A stretch of DNA of 64,000 bases, taken from CBDFKQ01 sp965248855 (GTDB lineage: Bacteria > Bacteroidota > Bacteroidia > Cytophagales > 172606-1). Both the position numbers and the translations under genes were made by a program. The stretch is from NCBI GenBank assembly GCA_965248855.1, contig CBDFKQ010000014.1, forward strand, positions 124,001 to 188,000, written 5' to 3'. Positions 8,801 through 17,643 of the stretch are shown one piece after another. Positions within the stretch are counted from its first letter, which is position 1. Each line of letters opens with the position of its first letter. Under the pieces are notes generated by a model. The model was not told the origin of the DNA and did no database searches. It saw only the letters and a program-made list of their open reading frames with translations.

Positions 8801-9748
8801 TTAATAATTCAAATATTTTTTACTAAGCAAATCGCTTATTTTGTCTATATTATTTAAGGTCTTATATAAAAAATCAAGAATATTGTCTTCAATTTCATCG
8901 ATCAGTAAATATTGGTATGTGGAGCAAATTTTGCCAACCGCAAATTCAAGCGAATCTCTTTCTTCTAATCTCGAATGGTTTATCTTACCCAAATACTTGC
9001 TTAACCTTGATAAATTATAGCGGATTGCCCTTGGAAAATCATTATTTAAAATAAGAAACTCAATGGTATCTCTAAAATTTGGCAGGGCTTGGTAATGTGT
9101 TCTGCTCATATCAAAAGCCTCTGCACTTTTAAGCAGTGTTACACATTGATAGTTTTCGGCGGCCTCGCTGAGTGTTTCATCATTAATTTTTTGGATATCT
9201 ATAATTTTTGAAATCAATATCCTTGTTATTTGATTTGATCTTTCAATATGTATCCCCAAATGAATAAATGCCCAGGCTTCATTATGAAGAAGTGATTTAT
9301 CGATGTGCCCGTTTACAATTGCACAGAACTCAACTATCTTTTCAGTAAAATTAAAAATCCCAAGCCTTTTAAGATCATACCTTGAACAGTTGTTGATAAA
9401 ATGATAAAATTTATTTATCGATTCCCACAGCTCACCCGAAATGGAATCCCTTGCGCCACGGGCATTCTCCCTTGCTCTGTTTATACTGCATTTAATAGAA
9501 ACGGGATTTGTCTCATCCAGAGAAATGGTAAAAACCACTTCTTCATCAATTATAAATTCATTTTTAAGTTTATATTCTTCTAAAGTGCCCGTCATTGTAA
9601 GTATGGATTCAAGAATAAACTCCTTGTTTTGAGCTAATGGGGCATCAAGTGAAGAAAAATAGTGAACCTTGGCATACCTTGCAGCATGTTCGGCTCTTTC
9701 TAAATATCTTCCCATCCAAAATAAACTATTTGCAATTCGTGAAAGCAT
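8801..9748 (-). CDS. Alpha-E domain protein
   Basis: The protein is almost entirely helical and carries the alpha-E signature MLSRIANSLFWMGRYLERAE at its start. A longer frame opens at 9805, but its extra 19 residues overlap the upstream gene and look non-family, so the ATG at 9746-9748 is chosen; this gives 315 residues and a 19-base gap to the upstream stop codon. The alpha-E domain has no proven activity; it always travels with a circularly permuted ATP-grasp enzyme and often a transglutaminase, as here. Conserved Glu and Arg pairs (RYLERAEHAARY near 13-24, HLGIHIERSNQ in the second half) may make a structural or catalytic site. Confidence 0.85.
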   Translation of the reverse strand: MLSRIANSLFWMGRYLERAEHAARYAKVHYFSSLDAPLAQNKEFILESILTMTGTLEEYKLKNEFIIDEEVVFTISLDETNPVSIKCSINRARENARGARDSISGELWESINKFYHFINNCSRYDLKRLGIFNFTEKIVEFCAIVNGHIDKSLLHNEAWAFIHLGIHIERSNQITRILISKIIDIQKINDETLSEAAENYQCVTLLKSAEAFDMSRTHYQALPNFRDTIEFLILNNDFPRAIRYNLSRLSKYLGKINHSRLEERDSLEFAVGKICSTYQYLLIDEIEDNILDFLYKTLNNIDKISDLLSKKYLNY

Positions 9749-9767
9749 TTTATTTCTGTTTGAATTA

Positions 9768-11249
9768 TTAATTTTTAAGTACCCATGTATCTTTAGAACC
9801 TCCACCCTGAGAAGAGTTTACAATTAAACTGCCCTTGCGAAGAGCAACACGTGAAAGCCCGCCTTTTAATACATAATTTTTATTTTTTCCTAACAGGCAA
9901 TAGGTTCTTAAATCAATATGCCTGGGTTCAAAGCCTCCTGTTTCATCAATATATGTTGAGTGAACAGATAGAGCCATAATGGGCTGAGCAATATATTTCC
10001 TCCTATTTGCCAAAATTATTTTTCGAAAATCTTCCATTTCTCTTTCAGTAGAAACATTTCCGATAAAAATTCCGTATCCTCCTGATTCGTCTACAGGTTT
10101 TATTACCAATTTGTCCATATTTTCGAGTACGTATTTCAATTCTATATCCGATTCACATTTATAGGTATGTACATTTCTGAGAATAGGCTCTTCATTAAGA
10201 TAATACCTTATTATATCCGGGATAAACGTATAAACTGCCTTATCATCTGCAGCGCCTGTACCAGGGGCATTAATTAAATTCACATTTCCTTCTCTGTATG
10301 CACCCATTAAACCGGGTACTCCCAATGCAGAATCGGGTTTAAATGTTAAAGGATCAATAAAATCATCATCAATCCTTCTGTAAATAACATCTACACGCTC
10401 GGGGCCATGTATTGTTTTCATATAAACAAAATTTCTTTCGACAAATAAATCCCTGCCTTCCACGAGCTGGATACCCATACTTTGTGCTAAAAATGAATGT
10501 TCATAATAAGCCGAATTATACATACCGGGTGTTAAAATTACGCAGGTTGGATCGGCGACACTTGCAGGTGCGACCGATTGAATAGTGGAAAGTAATTGCT
10601 CCGAATAATCCTGAACAGGAAGTACATCACAACTTGCAAACAAATTTGAAAGTGATCTTTTCATGGCTTCCCTGTTGGATAAAACATAACTTACACCCGA
10701 TGGTGACCTGATATTATCTTCAAGTACATAGTATTCACCATCACTGTGTTTAATTAAGTCTGTGCCCGATATATGTGCGTAAATTCCTTGAGATGGGTTT
10801 ACATTAATCATCTCTCTGTTATAATGAGCAGAACTAAAAATTAATTCTGCCGGCACAATACCGTTTTTTAAGATGTGCTTTTCGTGATAGATGTCATATA
10901 AGAATGCATTTATAGCCAAGTTTCTTTGAATGACACCCTTTTCAATCATTTCCCATTCTTTATAAGTAATGATTCGGGGAAACAAATCGAATGGAAAAAT
11001 CTTTTCAACTCCATTTAAATTATCTGAATATACCGCAAAAGTGATTCCCAAATTGAAAAATGAAATTTTAGCAAGTTCATTCAGCTTTTTAAAATCTTCA
11101 GAAGTAAAATCACTAAATTCCGCATAAACTTTTTGATAATGATCTCTTATTCTACCTTCACTATCAAATACTTCATCCAAAAACTTATTGTCTCTTTCAT
11201 AAGAATTAAAAACATCATTTTTATAATATTTTTCTTTAAGTGCACTCAT
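9768..11249 (-). CDS. Circularly permuted ATP-grasp protein (type 2), putative amidoligase
   Basis: The 493-residue protein matches the CP_ATPgrasp_2 family. Visible elements include the FFNLGITFAVY region near 65, YVLEDNIRSPSGVSYVL near 172 (a metal/nucleotide-binding ED-N element), NAPGTGAADDKAVYTFIP near 335, and KPVDESGGYGIFIG near 388, which is the lysine-plus-glycine-rich ATP clamp. ATP-grasp enzymes of this group are predicted to form amide or peptide bonds. It is first in the three-gene unit with the alpha-E and transglutaminase genes. About 450 bases of gene-free AT-rich DNA lie upstream, leaving room for its promoter, though I could not identify a clear -7 box. ATG start MSALKEKYYKND. 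Confidence 0.88.
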   Translation of the reverse strand: MSALKEKYYKNDVFNSYERDNKFLDEVFDSEGRIRDHYQKVYAEFSDFTSEDFKKLNELAKISFFNLGITFAVYSDNLNGVEKIFPFDLFPRIITYKEWEMIEKGVIQRNLAINAFLYDIYHEKHILKNGIVPAELIFSSAHYNREMINVNPSQGIYAHISGTDLIKHSDGEYYVLEDNIRSPSGVSYVLSNREAMKRSLSNLFASCDVLPVQDYSEQLLSTIQSVAPASVADPTCVILTPGMYNSAYYEHSFLAQSMGIQLVEGRDLFVERNFVYMKTIHGPERVDVIYRRIDDDFIDPLTFKPDSALGVPGLMGAYREGNVNLINAPGTGAADDKAVYTFIPDIIRYYLNEEPILRNVHTYKCESDIELKYVLENMDKLVIKPVDESGGYGIFIGNVSTEREMEDFRKIILANRRKYIAQPIMALSVHSTYIDETGGFEPRHIDLRTYCLLGKNKNYVLKGGLSRVALRKGSLIVNSSQGGGSKDTWVLKN

Positions 11250-11706
11250 ACTTATAATATTTATTTAACATCCCAAATATTCTTTTACTAAAAGAATATA
11301 AATCTTTATATCGATGAAATATAAAAATTATAATTTGATTTTATTAAATTATAATATAAATAATTTGGCAAAACAGCGATAATATAAAATATCATATTTT
11401 TAAAAGTATTTTTCGGATACAATTAAAAAATTCCTTTTTTATTTAGAATATTAATTAATAATTTAACGAGTTTTAATTAATACTCAGGTTTTAGGCAGAG
11501 ATTATAAAAATTGTTGGTTAAATTATATAGGGAAGAAATGAAGGAATAAAAACTTGAAATTATAACTTGGGGGAGTTTGTCAACTATTGATTACTTAACT
11601 CTATTAAATCTTCTTTAATAAAACATAAGATTAATAAAAAAAAGCAAAATGAAAGCCGAAATAAAAATTTTGAGATATCTTATATCAAATCATAATTGAT
11701 ATCTTT
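11250..11706. other. Gene-free AT-rich spacer
   Basis: This 457-base stretch is extremely AT-rich with no convincing ORF, RNA gene or strong hairpin. It lies between the start of the ATP-grasp gene and the end of gldD, so it should contain the ATP-grasp promoter and the gldD terminator, but I see no clear consensus for either. Confidence 0.6.
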
Positions 11707-12327
11707 TTATTTCACTTTTTTCCATTCCAAAGAATTTACCATGTGCACCATGTCCTTTTTTACATATTCAATTACAGGAGCGAGGGAGTCGTTTTGTGTG
11801 GCAGTCCGAAAATAAAGAGCACCTCTAAAAAAATTCGAAGTGCTGTCAGACACAAAAAATTGAAATTGGCTCGGCACCTGACCTGTTAATCGGAAAAGCG
11901 TGGCAGTATAATTTTTTGTTGTAGTTATAACAGTTTCTTCTATTGATTCAGCTTTTATCTGGTGCTTTGAGGCCATTTTATAAGAATCATTTACCAACTC
12001 CTGAAAAGCTTTTGGTTTTAGTTTTAAATCCTTATAAGTTATTTCAATAGTGGCTTTAAATTGAGGATAATAAACAAATATCCAATCTTTTTCGGCGCGT
12101 GCAAAAGTATCTTTAAGTACAATGGCTTGAGATGAATATTCAAATGTGTAGGGATGAGCTTCATTTAAAATTTTATAAGCGGGCTTGGGTAAATCAATGC
12201 GGTTAAAACCTTTGGGCTTAGGGTTAAAATTATTTTCTGAACAGGAAAAACATACCGGAACTAAGAAAAAATATAAAAATTTAAATCGAATTGTGTGCAA
12301 CATGTTAAACATTTCTTTCTTTACCAT
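11707..12327 (-). CDS. gldD: Gliding motility lipoprotein GldD
   Basis: The roughly 200-residue protein has a lipoprotein signal ending in FLVPVCFSCSENN, a lipobox cysteine, and the hallmark GldD segment NPKPKGFNRIDLP directly after it. GldD is required for gliding and is tied to the type IX secretion apparatus in Flavobacterium. The predicted start at 12327 overlaps gldE by 23 bases; ATGs at codons 7 and 10 (MFNML, MLHTI) would give a more usual signal peptide, so the exact start is uncertain. It lies directly downstream of gldE, with ssb upstream, the normal Bacteroidota order. It should sit on the periplasmic side as a lipid-anchored protein. Confidence 0.9.
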   Translation of the reverse strand: MVKKEMFNMLHTIRFKFLYFFLVPVCFSCSENNFNPKPKGFNRIDLPKPAYKILNEAHPYTFEYSSQAIVLKDTFARAEKDWIFVYYPQFKATIEITYKDLKLKPKAFQELVNDSYKMASKHQIKAESIEETVITTTKNYTATLFRLTGQVPSQFQFFVSDSTSNFFRGALYFRTATQNDSLAPVIEYVKKDMVHMVNSLEWKKVK

Positions 12328-13642
12328 CTCCTTTATTGTTCTTTTTTAATATTTCCAATTGTACTTTCCTGATTTTTTTATTGTTGGCGGAAATAATTGA
12401 AAAATTAAAATCTTCAAAATTTATTTTATCACCTACTTTAGGGAAATTGCCGAATATTTCTAAAACCAAGCCTGCAACAGTTTCAGCATCCTGCCGGATA
12501 GAATCAAATAAATCAATATCAATATTTAAAATCTTGCAAAAATCTAAGATTGTGGTTTTGCCTTCAAAAACATATGTATTTTCAGATAGTTGTTTAAATA
12601 TAATCTCTTCGTCATCAAACTCGTCCTGAAGGTCGCCAATAATTTGTTCAATAATATCTTCAAGTGTTACCAAGCCTGCAGTGCCGCCATATTCATCAAC
12701 TACTATCGCCATGTGTACACGCCCCTGTTGAAAATCGCGCAACAATTCTTCTATTTTCTTATTTTCCGGAACAAAATAAGCCGGCCTTATTAACCTTTGC
12801 CAGCGGAAATTTTCATCTCTGTTGATATATGGCAGCAGATCTTTAATGTATAGGATACCTTCTATTTTATCAAAAGTTTCCGCATAAACGGGGATGCGTG
12901 AATAAGCAAATTTATTTATTTTATTTAACAGCTCGTGAAAGTTTAAATCTTGCGGGAAGGCTATAAATTCAAGCCTTGGCTTCATTATTTGCTTTACGGT
13001 AATGCGCGAAAAATTAAAAATCCCTCTTAATATTTCTTTTTCATCCACATTTTCGGGTTCTTCCAATATTTCATTAATTTCTTCCAACACAAGTTGTTTC
13101 TCTCTTTTCATAACATATTTATCCAACAAGCCATCCATCCATAAAAGAGGGGCAATGATGGGTGTAAATATTTTTGTTATAATTTTAATAAAAAGAAATT
13201 CAGCTTTGGTAACAGGTTTAAAAGACGGGCGGAAAGCAGGTAAGCTTTCACCAAAAAAAATTATAAATAATATAGCCGAAATAAAAATTATAAATTTTGA
13301 AAAATTATTAAGCAGCGGATACAATACCCGGTTTCCATAAAATATAAAACCCAACACGAGGGAATATATAAGAAGGTTAAAACCTAAAAAGGCAATTAAT
13401 AAAAATTGATGCTTATCGTTGAGGGACGTTTCTTTATTTGATTTTTTATAAATTCCCTGATCTTTATAAATTCCGAATACTTTTATTTTTAAGCTGTTAT
13501 TAAACCATGCCAAAAATAAAAAACAGCAGAATACAAATAAAAAAAGTAGGATACTTGCCATGTTATTGGTAAGTATCCAACGCGAGAGGGGATCGGTAAT
13601 ATCCAATAAAATGGGCAAAGCTCCAAAAATTTGGTGAAACAT
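12305..13642 (-). CDS. gldE: Gliding motility-associated protein GldE (CNNM/CBS, CorC-like)
   Basis: The 445-residue protein has three to four N-terminal hydrophobic segments (about residues 25-155), then paired CBS domains beginning near FSRITVKQIMKPRLEF (residue 210) and containing VVDEYGGTAGLVTLEDIIEQ (near 320), then a C-terminal CorC_HlyC domain. This architecture is that of the hemolysin-C/CorC family, and the position between ssb and gldD identifies it as GldE. It is a membrane protein that acts with GldD; its biochemical role is unclear, although related proteins affect Mg or Co efflux. The 23-base overlap with gldD suggests translational coupling. Confidence 0.9.
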   Translation of the reverse strand: MFHQIFGALPILLDITDPLSRWILTNNMASILLFLFVFCCFLFLAWFNNSLKIKVFGIYKDQGIYKKSNKETSLNDKHQFLLIAFLGFNLLIYSLVLGFIFYGNRVLYPLLNNFSKFIIFISAILFIIFFGESLPAFRPSFKPVTKAEFLFIKIITKIFTPIIAPLLWMDGLLDKYVMKREKQLVLEEINEILEEPENVDEKEILRGIFNFSRITVKQIMKPRLEFIAFPQDLNFHELLNKINKFAYSRIPVYAETFDKIEGILYIKDLLPYINRDENFRWQRLIRPAYFVPENKKIEELLRDFQQGRVHMAIVVDEYGGTAGLVTLEDIIEQIIGDLQDEFDDEEIIFKQLSENTYVFEGKTTILDFCKILNIDIDLFDSIRQDAETVAGLVLEIFGNFPKVGDKINFEDFNFSIISANNKKIRKVQLEILKKNNKGDGKERNV

Positions 13643-13677
13643 AACTTTAATAGAGAATATCTATTAAAGGTTTTTAT

Positions 13678-14154
13678 TTAAAATGGCAAATCATCGTCGC
13701 CGCCATTATCAATAAAACTTGCTTCGCCTGTTTTAGCAACAGGTTTAGGCTTGATATTGGATTGGCTATTTTGATTGCTGTTATTGTTTGTATTTTCTTC
13801 AGATGAATAATTTCCGCCTTCACTTCCTTTTCCGCCCAATAGGGTCATATTTATACCTCTTATTTTTATTGTTGAGCGGTTGTTGCCATCTTTGTCTTGC
13901 CAGCTATCAGTACGAAGTTTACCTTCTATATAAACAGAGTTTCCTTTTTTTAGATATTGTTCAGCAATTTTTGCCAAACCTTCCCAAAGCTCTATGCGGT
14001 GCCACTCTGTTTGAGTTATCTTTTCACCATTTTTAGTATAAGATTCGGATGTAGCAATATTAAAATTAGCCACTACAGATCCATTATCAAAATATCGAAC
14101 TTCAGGATCGGCACCTAAATTGCCAATTAATATTACTTTATTTACGCCAGCCAT
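13678..14154 (-). CDS. ssb: Single-stranded DNA-binding protein
   Basis: The 158-residue protein has an N-terminal OB fold (MAGVNKVILIGNLGADPEVR, then TEWHRIELWEGLAKIAEQYL), an Asn/Ser-rich linker from about 118 to 145 and the acidic C-terminal tip DDDLPF that recruits DNA replication and repair partners. It coats single-stranded DNA as a tetramer in the cytosol. It is followed 35 bases later by gldE, the usual Bacteroidota neighbour. All family features are intact. Confidence 0.97.
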   Translation of the reverse strand: MAGVNKVILIGNLGADPEVRYFDNGSVVANFNIATSESYTKNGEKITQTEWHRIELWEGLAKIAEQYLKKGNSVYIEGKLRTDSWQDKDGNNRSTIKIRGINMTLLGGKGSEGGNYSSEENTNNNSNQNSQSNIKPKPVAKTGEASFIDNGGDDDLPF

Positions 14155-14238
14155 AAAAATCGTCGTTAATATTTAAATGTTATTATTAAAATTATGAATA
14201 TATAGATATCGAAATATATTCAAATAAAATTGTCCCGG

Positions 14239-14246
14239 CAAATATA
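14239..14246 (-). promoter_or_regulatory. Possible -7 box for the ssb-gldE-gldD unit
   Basis: CAAATATA on the plus strand reads TATATTTG on the minus strand, matching TAnnTTTG. It lies 85 bases before the ssb start. No -33 TTTG at ideal spacing was found. Confidence 0.4.
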
Positions 14247-14309
14247 TAAACTTGTTTAATTAAAAATAATTAAAGTCTCTATAAAAACAAAGCGCTGATA
14301 AAATGCCGG

Positions 14310-15086
14310 TTAAATTTCCTGAAAACCGGGAGTGCTAACTATTAAACTAACATCTTCTATCCAAAAATTATTATACCCGAAGCCCACATGAATAATAATT
14401 TCACCCGATTGTAGTAATTCTAAAATTGCAAGAAAATTATAAACAACCCATATTTTTGTAGGCTCTTGATCCAATAAATCCAAAAAAGCTAATTTTTTAT
14501 TTTCCCCAAGCCTTTGCAGTATAAAATCTTTTTGTTGTTCAATTGTAAAAGGATATTGATCAACAGTATGGTTAATTACCCGGCTTTCCAGTTCATATCT
14601 TTTCATTACTTTTTGAAAACATTTTAGCAAACGAAAAAGATTTAAATCTTGCAACTCATTTTCCACATCTTGCTTGCCGGCAATTTCTTCAAGTTCTGAT
14701 GCAGTATTCCCTCTTTCATTTTTGCCCATCCTTAATAATTCCAAAGAGCTTAATTCAGGCACTATTAATTTATATTTTTTATATTCCAGTAAATGTTTTA
14801 TCAAATCTTCGCGAGGGTCGATTTCGTTTCCGGCTTCATCCTTTATAGTTCTGGGTAAAAGCATTTTTGCTTTAATTTGCATTAAGGTAGCCGCTACCAA
14901 AATAAACTCACTCGCAACTTCTATATTTAAAGAATTTAATTGTTTTAAGTAAGTGAGAAAATCAGCCGTTACTTTTGAAATAGGTATGTCGTAAATATCC
15001 AACTCATCACGTTCAATGAAAAACAATAAAAGATCGAATGGCCCTTCAAACAGTGGTAATTTTATCTCAAATACATCTTCCTGCAT
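14310..15086 (-). CDS. scpA: Segregation and condensation protein A
   Basis: The 258-residue protein is ScpA, the kleisin subunit of the SMC condensin that organises and segregates the chromosome. It begins with the characteristic FEIKLPLFEGPFDLLLFFIE segment, followed by DIYDIPISKVTADFL near residue 33 and EFILVAATLMQIKAKMLLP near 60. The C-terminal winged-helix region is present (FLDLLDQEP and VVYNFLAILELLQSGEI near 200-230). The gene is complete and monocistronic here; scpB is not in the window. The ATG start places the signature at residue 6, as usual. Confidence 0.93.
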   Translation of the reverse strand: MQEDVFEIKLPLFEGPFDLLLFFIERDELDIYDIPISKVTADFLTYLKQLNSLNIEVASEFILVAATLMQIKAKMLLPRTIKDEAGNEIDPREDLIKHLLEYKKYKLIVPELSSLELLRMGKNERGNTASELEEIAGKQDVENELQDLNLFRLLKCFQKVMKRYELESRVINHTVDQYPFTIEQQKDFILQRLGENKKLAFLDLLDQEPTKIWVVYNFLAILELLQSGEIIIHVGFGYNNFWIEDVSLIVSTPGFQEI

Positions 15087-15339
15087 CGTTTCTCTAAAAA
15101 ATAAAATTCTATGGGTACAAAAGTAAAGGTTATTAAATTAATTGATGTTATGTAAAATTATTGAAAAAAATCATCCGGAAATTATTTCAGTTGAATTGGA
15201 TGATTGAGAGATAAATTTGGAAACAATCTTTTAAATTATCAATATAACGATATTGATAAAGAGATAATTAAAAAACTTATCTGCTATCGTTTATTTTATT
15301 TTGCTTATGGTAGGAAAGGAAATAATTTTAAGATGTAGA

Positions 15340-15576
15340 CAAAAGATTGGAACGAAAGCCGGCCTATCGGGCATCTCCTTTTTGTTTTTATCAAGCATTT
15401 CCCAAATGAAGTGTACATGATTTGGCATAATGACAAATCCATATACAACAATTAATTTTTCGTTTTGTCAACTTTTTAAGGCTTTCGATGATTACTGTTT
15501 TATATTTATCTTGTTTTAGTAAATGCTTCCACATTACTATTGTTGAAGTCCAAAAATAAACTTCTCCCAATTCCAT
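15340..15576 (-). pseudogene. Frameshifted fragment of a REP-associated tyrosine transposase (RAYT, type 3)
   Basis: Reading leftwards from ATG 15574-15576, the frame gives MELGEVYFWTSTIVMWKHLL and continues for about 45 codons; a shift of frame then restores VYGFVIMPNHVHFIWEML, the HxH motif block of Y1 (HUH) transposases. The rest of the gene, including the catalytic tyrosine, is missing. This differs in sequence from the other two RAYT types in the window. A perfect palindrome at 15642-15665 lies just upstream and may be a REP-type recognition hairpin for this family. The element is clearly dead. Confidence 0.75.
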
Positions 15577-15641
15577 ATATGAATTTCTATAACCTGGTAT
15601 CTACTTTGTAAAAGTATTTTTATTTTGGCTTAAAAGAGTTA

Positions 15642-15665
15642 GTGGCAGGTGGAGACACCTGCCAC
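15642..15665. repeat. Perfect REP-like hairpin
   Basis: GTGGCAGGTG, a GAGA loop and CACCTGCCAC form a perfect 10-bp stem. It is more GC-rich than its surroundings and lies next to the RAYT type 3 remnant. A shorter relative, CAGGTG-TCTT-CACCTG, occurs at 45469-45484. Confidence 0.7.
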
Positions 15666-15790
15666 GGGTATGAAAACTTTTTTCATTTATTTAAAATTGG
15701 ATTTGCAATTAAAGTTACCGGTTATATTTTTTAACATTAAGCCATGCAGTTAGTTAAATATACTATTTAAATTATTCTTTTTTTTAATTT

Positions 15791-16459
15791 ATGGAACGCA
15801 GAAAGTTTTTCGGTGGTATTTTTAGTGGCTTAGTTGCAAGCACTTTAAAAATAGAACCACCGAAAGAAAATGAAAATGATATAAAGTTTAATGAGGCAAT
15901 TAAATTATTAAAAAGTGAAGATAAATTTGAAATTGGAAAGGGATTAACTGCCTTATACGGTATTCAGGCAGAAGAATTTTCTGAAAAGCAAATTAAAATA
16001 ATTTGCCAACTGCTTGATGAAAATATTTTAGAAACTCAAACGTATTATTCTTTATTGTATATTCTCACTAATCAAAAAAGCGCCACTACTCATAAATTTT
16101 TTCTAAAAATTTTTCCCGGAGAGCAGGATAATATCGGGCAACTCGCAGTGGTAAAATATTTTATAAGATCAGGTTTTGACGATTTACTGATTTTGTTACG
16201 GTTAAAAATTTTAAATTCATCTAAACAATACGAATCATTTGTAACATTTCTCGGTTTTATCGCTACAGATGAATATGGTAAAGAGGCTATGAATTTATTT
16301 TTGAATGATATTCATTTGATAGATAAACTCAACGTCGACACTTTAAAAATGTTAAAGGCAATGGTTGAAGGTTATCTGAATGCAATTAAATTCGGTGAGG
16401 AATATAATAAATCGTATTTAAAATCATTTTTAGAAAAGGTGAAAGCTTTCGGTGAGTAA
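15791..16459 (+). CDS. Uncharacterised helical protein with Tat-like N-terminus, upstream of DACNV gene
   Basis: The 222-residue protein begins MERRKFFGGIFSGLVASTL, which resembles a twin-arginine signal (RRxFF) with a short hydrophobic stretch, although it could also be a membrane anchor or a cytosolic helix. The rest is predominantly helical and Leu/Ile/Lys-rich with a HEAT-repeat-like rhythm (for example KGLTALYGIQAEEFSEKQIK, LLDENILETQTYYSLLYIL). I do not recognise a family. It ends 14 bases before the DACNV-type sensor gene and is surely cotranscribed with it, so it may be its effector, partner or anchor. If it really is exported and the sensor cytosolic, the pair would bridge the membrane; that is speculation. 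Confidence 0.6.
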   Translation: MERRKFFGGIFSGLVASTLKIEPPKENENDIKFNEAIKLLKSEDKFEIGKGLTALYGIQAEEFSEKQIKIICQLLDENILETQTYYSLLYILTNQKSATTHKFFLKIFPGEQDNIGQLAVVKYFIRSGFDDLLILLRLKILNSSKQYESFVTFLGFIATDEYGKEAMNLFLNDIHLIDKLNVDTLKMLKAMVEGYLNAIKFGEEYNKSYLKSFLEKVKAFGE

Positions 16460-16473
16460 ATCCGAATAAATAT

Positions 16474-17643
16474 ATGGAATTAGACAGAGCTACAGAGAGC
16501 ATAACAATCAGGTCGACTTATCAGGCAGCAAAAGAGGTAGCAGATAAAATAGAAAAACATTTTATCGACAGTCTTTTTAATACTGTAGATAATTTAAAAC
16601 GTAAATTAGAATGCGTACCTACTGCTCAGTTGATTGAAGAAATGATTAATGTAGCTTTTTGGGCGAGCCTAAGGAAAGAAGAAGGGCATTCTCCAAAAGT
16701 TTCACTTGCATTTCTCCCACCTGAGCAGTCAGGGCAACCCGTTATATTATCAAATAAAATTTTACTCACTCCAAATATCCTTACAAAACTGGCACCTGCT
16801 GTCGAACCTTTAGGCATTCATCTGGGCATTTGGCACGAAGCGGGTGAATTATATATTTGGGGAACTACCAGATTAATTCCGGGTTTTAGTTTTGTTCTCG
16901 AAGTAGTTGAACCCGGTTTGCTCGTTATTAAGCATGGCAGAATAGAGGGCTACGGAAAATTTGTAAACGTTGCGGTATTAAAAGGCGATCAAATAAAAAT
17001 TATTGATCAAAATAGTGGCAATATGCCTGACTGTCCTCTTTTATTAACTTCTTTACTTGGTTTTACAACACCATTAACATGGAATAATTCTGTTAATGTG
17101 CTCATTCAATTGGCTTCTTCAATGCGCACACATAAGCGGGGTGGAACTTTGCTTGTTGTTCCATCTCAAAATTATAATTGGCGTGAATCTGTAATCAATC
17201 CCATTTCATATCCTATAGATCCTTCTAACTATGGACTAAACGAGATAATGCAAAAAGATATAAATAAAAGAAATCAACTTAACTGGCAGGCAGAATTAAA
17301 TGGAATGGTTGAAAGTATTGCAGGTTTAACAGCCATTGATGGTACTACTATCATTAATGATAAACATGAGTTACTGGCATTTGGAGTTAAAACCGGAAGG
17401 GCTGCCTCCAGCGTTCCTGTAGAAAAAATTTTAATTACCGAACCTATTATTGGTGGCGAAGCAATTTATGTTCACCCTTCTCAAAATGGTGGAACAAGGC
17501 ATTTATCTGCTGCACAATTTGTTTTTGACCAAAGAGATTCAATTGCCCTTGTTGCCTCTCAGGACGGGCGCTTTACAATTTTCTCATGGTCGCCATGTGA
17601 AGAAATTGTTCATGCACACAGGATAGATTCATTATTATTGTAA
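16474..17643 (+). CDS. DACNV-type putative nucleotide sensor protein (DisA_N-related)
   Basis: The 389-residue protein has a helical N-terminal region and a C-terminal half that reads like a degenerate diadenylate-cyclase (DisA_N) fold: AIDGTTIINDKHELLAFG near residue 287 (the D-G-A motif appears as DGT) and GGTRHLSAAQFVFDQRDS near 339 (RHRxA appears as RHLSA). Burroughs, Aravind and colleagues described DACN-type domains, including DACNV, as predicted nucleotide sensors in conflict-related operons, and this matches that group; the altered motifs suggest binding rather than synthesis. It follows the Tat-like gene by 14 bases. Its 3' end is the source of a segment found four times in the window, marking the edge of an island. 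Family call by motif; function inferred. Confidence 0.7.
   Translation: MELDRATESITIRSTYQAAKEVADKIEKHFIDSLFNTVDNLKRKLECVPTAQLIEEMINVAFWASLRKEEGHSPKVSLAFLPPEQSGQPVILSNKILLTPNILTKLAPAVEPLGIHLGIWHEAGELYIWGTTRLIPGFSFVLEVVEPGLLVIKHGRIEGYGKFVNVAVLKGDQIKIIDQNSGNMPDCPLLLTSLLGFTTPLTWNNSVNVLIQLASSMRTHKRGGTLLVVPSQNYNWRESVINPISYPIDPSNYGLNEIMQKDINKRNQLNWQAELNGMVESIAGLTAIDGTTIINDKHELLAFGVKTGRAASSVPVEKILITEPIIGGEAIYVHPSQNGGTRHLSAAQFVFDQRDSIALVASQDGRFTIFSWSPCEEIVHAHRIDSLLL

Noticed and set aside
11250..11706. Possible origin or attachment site in the AT-rich spacer
   Set aside because: Low complexity alone; no iterons, DnaA boxes or direct repeats were found.
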